This document shows positions 5,327-7,926 of a DNA stretch of 7,926 bases, piece after piece. Position 1 is the first letter of the stretch; each line of letters opens with the position of its first letter. The translations under genes and the position numbers were made by a program. The DNA is from DAOTTX01 sp034437515 (GTDB lineage: Bacteria > Chloroflexota > Anaerolineae > Aggregatilineales > Phototrophicaceae). The notes beneath the pieces are model-generated. The model did no database searches, was not told where the DNA came from, and saw only the letters and a list, made by a program, of their open reading frames with translations. The stretch spans positions 1 through 7,926 of the forward strand of contig DAOTTX010000379.1 of assembly GCA_034437515.1 (NCBI GenBank), written 5' to 3'.

Positions 5327-6568
5327 ATGAGTGACACTCAACAGGTGAGCCGCGTCGCCGGTTCCACGTTTATGTCCGCACCGAGTTATTTTTTCACCTC
5401 GGAATCCGTTTCCGAAGGCCACCCCGATAAGATGTGTGACCAGATTTCCGACGCCATCCTCGATGCCATCCTGGAACAAGACCCGAACGCCCGTGTCGCC
5501 TGTGAGACCTCAACCACCACCGGCCTCGTGCTGGTCTTCGGTGAGATCAGCACCAGCGCCTACGTCGATATTGAAAAGCTGGTACGCACCACCGTGCGCG
5601 ACATCGGCTATACACGCGGCAAGTTCGGCTTTGATGCGGAAACATGCGGGGTGATCGTCTCCATCAAAGAGCAATCCGCAGACATCGCCCAGGGTGTAGA
5701 TAAAGCCCTCGAAGCGCGTGAAGGCAGCATGACCGAAGCCGAAATCGACGCCATCGGCGCGGGTGACCAGGGCATGATGATCGGCTTTGCTTGCAACGAA
5801 ACGCCGGAACTGATGCCGCTGACGGTGTCACTCTCGCATAAGTTGGTGCGCCGCCTCGCCGAAGCGCGCAAGAGCAAAGAACTCGCCTGGTTGCGCCCTG
5901 ACGCCAAGAGCCAGGTCACGGTGGAATACGCGCATGGCAAGCCCCAGCGTGTGGATACCATCGTGATTTCCACCCAGCACGCCCCGGACATCACCCAGGA
6001 AGAGATCCGCACCCAGGTGATCGAAAAGGTGATTAAGCAGGTCGTCCCGTCAGAATTAATCGACAAGGACACGCGCATTTTCATCAACCCGACCGGGCGT
6101 TTCGTCACCGGCGGCCCGTTGGGGGATGCTGGCCTGACCGGGCGTAAGATCATCGTGGATACTTACGGCGGTGTGGCGCGGCACGGCGGCGGGGCGTTCT
6201 CCGGCAAGGACGCCACCAAAGTTGACCGCAGCGCGGCTTATATGACCCGTTACATCGCTAAAAACGTGGTCGCGGCAGGGCTGGCAGAACGCTTCGAGCT
6301 GCAAGTGTCCTACGCGATTGGTGTCGCACAGCCGACCTCGCTGGCGGTGGAAACCTTCGGCACGAGTGCCATCCCGGATGAGCAAATCACCCAACTGATC
6401 GCGCAACATTTTGATATGCGTCCGGCGGCGATCATCCGCGACCTCGACCTGCGCCGCCCGATTTACAAACAGGTTGCGGCTTATGGTCACTTCGGGCGCG
6501 AAGACATCGACGTCCCGTGGGAGCAGACCGACAAAGCCGATGTGCTGCGCCGGGCTGCTGGCCTCTAA
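5327..6568 (+). CDS. metK: S-adenosylmethionine synthetase (methionine adenosyltransferase)
   Basis: A 413-residue cytosolic enzyme, slightly longer than the roughly 385 residues of E. coli MetK. It joins ATP and methionine to give SAM, releasing phosphate and pyrophosphate. Signature motifs are intact: FTSESVSEGHPDK (23-35) with the ATP-binding GHPDK, GAGDQGMMIGFA (144-155), DTRIFINPTGRFVTGGP (248-264), and the phosphate loop GGGAFSGKD (287-295). The C-terminal part (SYAIGVAQP near 328-336 and PIYKQVAAYGHFGRED at 378-393) is normal. About 20 residues before the first motif are extra; a second Met at 16 could be an alternative start, but only the ATG at 5327 has a ribosome binding site. Expression is expected to be repressed by SAM through the leader riboswitch and terminator. 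A strong terminator follows, so metK looks monocistronic. Confidence 0.97.
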   Translation: MSDTQQVSRVAGSTFMSAPSYFFTSESVSEGHPDKMCDQISDAILDAILEQDPNARVACETSTTTGLVLVFGEISTSAYVDIEKLVRTTVRDIGYTRGKFGFDAETCGVIVSIKEQSADIAQGVDKALEAREGSMTEAEIDAIGAGDQGMMIGFACNETPELMPLTVSLSHKLVRRLAEARKSKELAWLRPDAKSQVTVEYAHGKPQRVDTIVISTQHAPDITQEEIRTQVIEKVIKQVVPSELIDKDTRIFINPTGRFVTGGPLGDAGLTGRKIIVDTYGGVARHGGGAFSGKDATKVDRSAAYMTRYIAKNVVAAGLAERFELQVSYAIGVAQPTSLAVETFGTSAIPDEQITQLIAQHFDMRPAAIIRDLDLRRPIYKQVAAYGHFGREDIDVPWEQTDKADVLRRAAGL

Positions 6569-6590
6569 GGAATAGCGAAAACTGACCATA

Positions 6591-6624
6591 AAACGAGATG
6601 GGATATCCCATCTCGTTTAATTTT
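6591..6624 (+). terminator. Intrinsic terminator after metK
   Basis: A perfect 28-base palindrome (6591-6618, arms AAACGAGATGGGAT / ATCCCATCTCGTTT) is followed by AATTTT, so the stem ends in a T-rich tail at 6616-6624. It starts 22 bases after the metK stop. The paired A-run on the left arm may also let it stop transcription from the opposite strand. Confidence 0.85.
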
Positions 6625-6650
6625 GTGCGAAATTCAGCAACTCTGTGCGA
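6624..6650 (+). repeat. Direct repeat upstream of the promoter of the unknown membrane protein gene
   Basis: TGTGCGA occurs at 6624-6630 and 6644-6650, 20 bases apart or about two helical turns, so both copies face the same side of the DNA. They lie just upstream of the predicted -35 (6659). This is the usual geometry of activator half-sites, but the motif is short and no regulator is recognised. Confidence 0.3.
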
Positions 6651-6658
6651 CAATACAT

Positions 6659-6687
6659 TTGCCGACACGCACTGTCGGATGTATGAT
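6659..6687 (+). promoter_or_regulatory. Promoter with operator-like palindrome in its spacer
   Basis: TTGCCG (6659-6664) and TATGAT (6682-6687) are 17 bases apart. The -10 matches the consensus at five of six positions. The palindrome CCGACA-cgcac-TGTCGG at 6662-6678 fills the spacer and overlaps the -35. The inverted symmetry continues as ATACAT (6653-6658) and ATGTAT (6679-6684), with three unpaired bases on the left. A start near 6694 would give a leader of about 29 bases to the ATG at 6723. A repressor bound here would block polymerase directly; no known family is assigned. Confidence 0.55.
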
Positions 6688-6722
6688 CAAATTTAGAATC
6701 CGTTTTTGCAACAGGGGGCGTT

Positions 6723-7808
6723 ATGCGCGCACTGAGGGCCTTCGGGCGATTTTTCTGGCGCTTTATGGTGATTTTCTCTTTTATTGTGAATGTTGTGCTG
6801 GTGGTCGTCGTCTTGCTGCTGGTCGTGTTCATCTTTCAGATCAAAAATGAGGTCGCGCAGCCGCTTGTCAGCGGGTTGCACAGCAGCTTCGTCGGCCTGG
6901 ACGACGCCACGATAGACTGGACGATCCCGGTACGTGATGAGATTCCCGTCGTGCTGGATATTCCATTGCAACAAAATACGACCGTCACCTTGACCGGGCC
7001 GGTTCCATTGTCGGTCAACGCGACTATCTTCCGGCAAGGGGTAGACATCCTCGGCGGCCCGGTGACGGTCAACTTGCAGCTCCCCGCCGGGTTAGACCTA
7101 CCCGTCGAGCTAGACTTAATGGTGCCGGTCGATCAACCGCTGCCGGTTTCGTTGGATGTCCGCGCCGTCATCCCCTTGCAGGAAACACAACTGCACGATG
7201 TCGCGCAGAACCTGCGCCTACAACTGGAACCACTGGCGTTCGCGCTGCACAACCTACCGAACGATTTCGGTGAGGCCGCTGAGATGGTCGGCGATGTGCT
7301 GGAAGGCAACGCGCCGAATCTGCTGGCGGTCGAAGGCTGTGATTATTGCCAACAACCCTGGTCTGGGTATTCTCGCACGGCGGGCCTCGGCTACAACTAC
7401 TTTGATGAGCCGATCCCTGAAGCGAACCGCCCGGTGACGACCGGCATCGTGGTAGATGGTGGCATTCCCTTCCTCGATGCGCAGGTGCGCCCGCTGCTGT
7501 ATGAAGGCGACCGCACACCACAAGAGAACAACGCGACCGCCTACCAACTCATGCAGCAGAACGACATCCCGGCCTACACATTTGACGGCAGCGTCAGCGC
7601 CTATCGTGCCGCCGCCATCGCCGCAGATGAGGGTGGTAATCAACAGAACAGTACCACCGTAGAAGACGCTGGCATCATCGGCACACCGACGCCATCACAA
7701 CCAGCGGTAGGCGGGCCAGATATGCCCACCGCGCCGCCGGTACAGGTCACGCCGCATCCGGGGACGAACACCGACGATACCGAAGACCTGGGCATACTCT
7801 CGCCGTAA
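6723..7808 (+). CDS. Membrane-anchored beta-rich protein of unknown function
   Basis: A 361-residue protein that I do not recognise. A basic N-terminus (MRALRAFGRFFWR) precedes one long hydrophobic helix at about 14-40 with no cleavage site, so the rest probably sits outside the cytoplasmic membrane. Residues 65-152 are a run of alternating hydrophobic beta-like segments with repeated Pro-Val patterns (IPVVLDIPL, GPVPLSVNA, GPVTVNLQLP, LPVELDLMVPV, LPVSLDVRAVIPL). Residues 153-200 look helical. C206 and C209 form a CxxC (EGCDYCQQPW) that could be a disulfide or metal site. From about 300 to the end the chain is rich in Pro, Thr, Gly and Asp, likely disordered. AGGGGG lies four bases before the ATG. 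The gene has its own promoter and is separated from metK by a terminator, so context gives no function. Reading frame, codon use and ribosome site support a real gene. Confidence 0.8.
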   Translation: MRALRAFGRFFWRFMVIFSFIVNVVLVVVVLLLVVFIFQIKNEVAQPLVSGLHSSFVGLDDATIDWTIPVRDEIPVVLDIPLQQNTTVTLTGPVPLSVNATIFRQGVDILGGPVTVNLQLPAGLDLPVELDLMVPVDQPLPVSLDVRAVIPLQETQLHDVAQNLRLQLEPLAFALHNLPNDFGEAAEMVGDVLEGNAPNLLAVEGCDYCQQPWSGYSRTAGLGYNYFDEPIPEANRPVTTGIVVDGGIPFLDAQVRPLLYEGDRTPQENNATAYQLMQQNDIPAYTFDGSVSAYRAAAIAADEGGNQQNSTTVEDAGIIGTPTPSQPAVGGPDMPTAPPVQVTPHPGTNTDDTEDLGILSP

Positions 7809-7851
7809 CGCTCTAAGAAGCCGTTTGAGAAGTATTATTTCGGTAATTTTT

Positions 7852-7926
7852 GGCCCTCATCCCCCGACCCCTTCTCCCCAACGCTTCGCTGGGAGAAGGG
7901 GAGAAAATCGTTCTCAAGTCCCTCTC
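7852..7926. repeat. C-rich intergenic hairpin repeat, cut by the window end
   Basis: After the C-rich lead GGCCCTCATCCCCCGA, CCCCTTCTCCC (7868-7878) pairs perfectly with GGGAGAAGGGG (7891-7901) across a 12-base loop. A small hairpin GAGAA/TTCTC (7901-7905 with 7911-7915) follows, and then CCCTCTC starts what looks like a second C-rich arm. Units of this style, ending in a mirrored GGGTGAGGGCC, are common dispersed intergenic repeats in Chloroflexota and other phyla; that is recalled knowledge, and only one partial copy is seen here. The stem may also end transcription of the preceding gene although no T-run follows. The rest of 7809-7851 shows nothing identifiable. Confidence 0.55.

Noticed and set aside
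1..7926. CRISPR array, tRNA, rRNA, transposase or phage genes
   Set aside because: Looked for and not seen; the repeats present are single hairpin units without regular spacing.

Overview
The window is an ordinary-looking bacterial chromosome segment with moderately GC-rich coding regions and AT-richer intergenic gaps. It centres on pterin/folate and S-adenosylmethionine (SAM) synthesis. C-rich hairpin repeats near both ends, a SAM-I riboswitch acting through an intrinsic terminator, and a bare Wzz-like protein beside a GT39-type membrane glycosyltransferase resemble Chloroflexota (Anaerolineae-like) genomes. That placement is inference from general appearance; there is no rRNA or marker comparison.

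Layout. 1-251: non-coding, with two near-identical palindromes (18-35 and 73-90) and a hairpin-rich repeat (163-217). 252-3942, minus strand: a compact four-gene run read in the order folB, folK, GT39-type glycosyltransferase, Wzz-like chain-length protein. The first three genes overlap, and the fourth has a TTG start with a good ribosome binding site. 3943-4288: a divergent intergenic region. 4289-5032, plus strand: folE (GTP cyclohydrolase I). 5080-5292: a strong-looking promoter, a complete SAM-I aptamer and an attenuator terminator with an explicit alternative pairing. 5327-6568: metK (SAM synthetase), closed by a near-perfect palindromic terminator. 6659-6687: a promoter whose spacer is filled by a palindrome. 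6723-7808: a membrane-anchored, beta-rich protein of unknown function. 7852-7926: a C-rich hairpin repeat that runs off the window.

How the genes fit together. FolE makes 7,8-dihydroneopterin triphosphate. FolB (after dephosphorylation by an enzyme not seen here) makes 6-hydroxymethyl-dihydropterin, and FolK pyrophosphorylates it. Three folate steps are therefore arranged around one divergent control region, but no dihydropteroate synthase (folP) is visible. MetK uses methionine, whose synthesis depends on folate one-carbon units, and its transcript is switched off by its own product. The glycosyltransferase and Wzz-like genes look co-transcribed with folB-folK although their role is cell-surface glycan or polysaccharide assembly.

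I saw no clear previously undescribed system. The best leads are the divergent FolK active site, the duplicated palindromes at the left edge, the palindrome-in-promoter upstream of the unknown 361-residue protein, and that protein itself.
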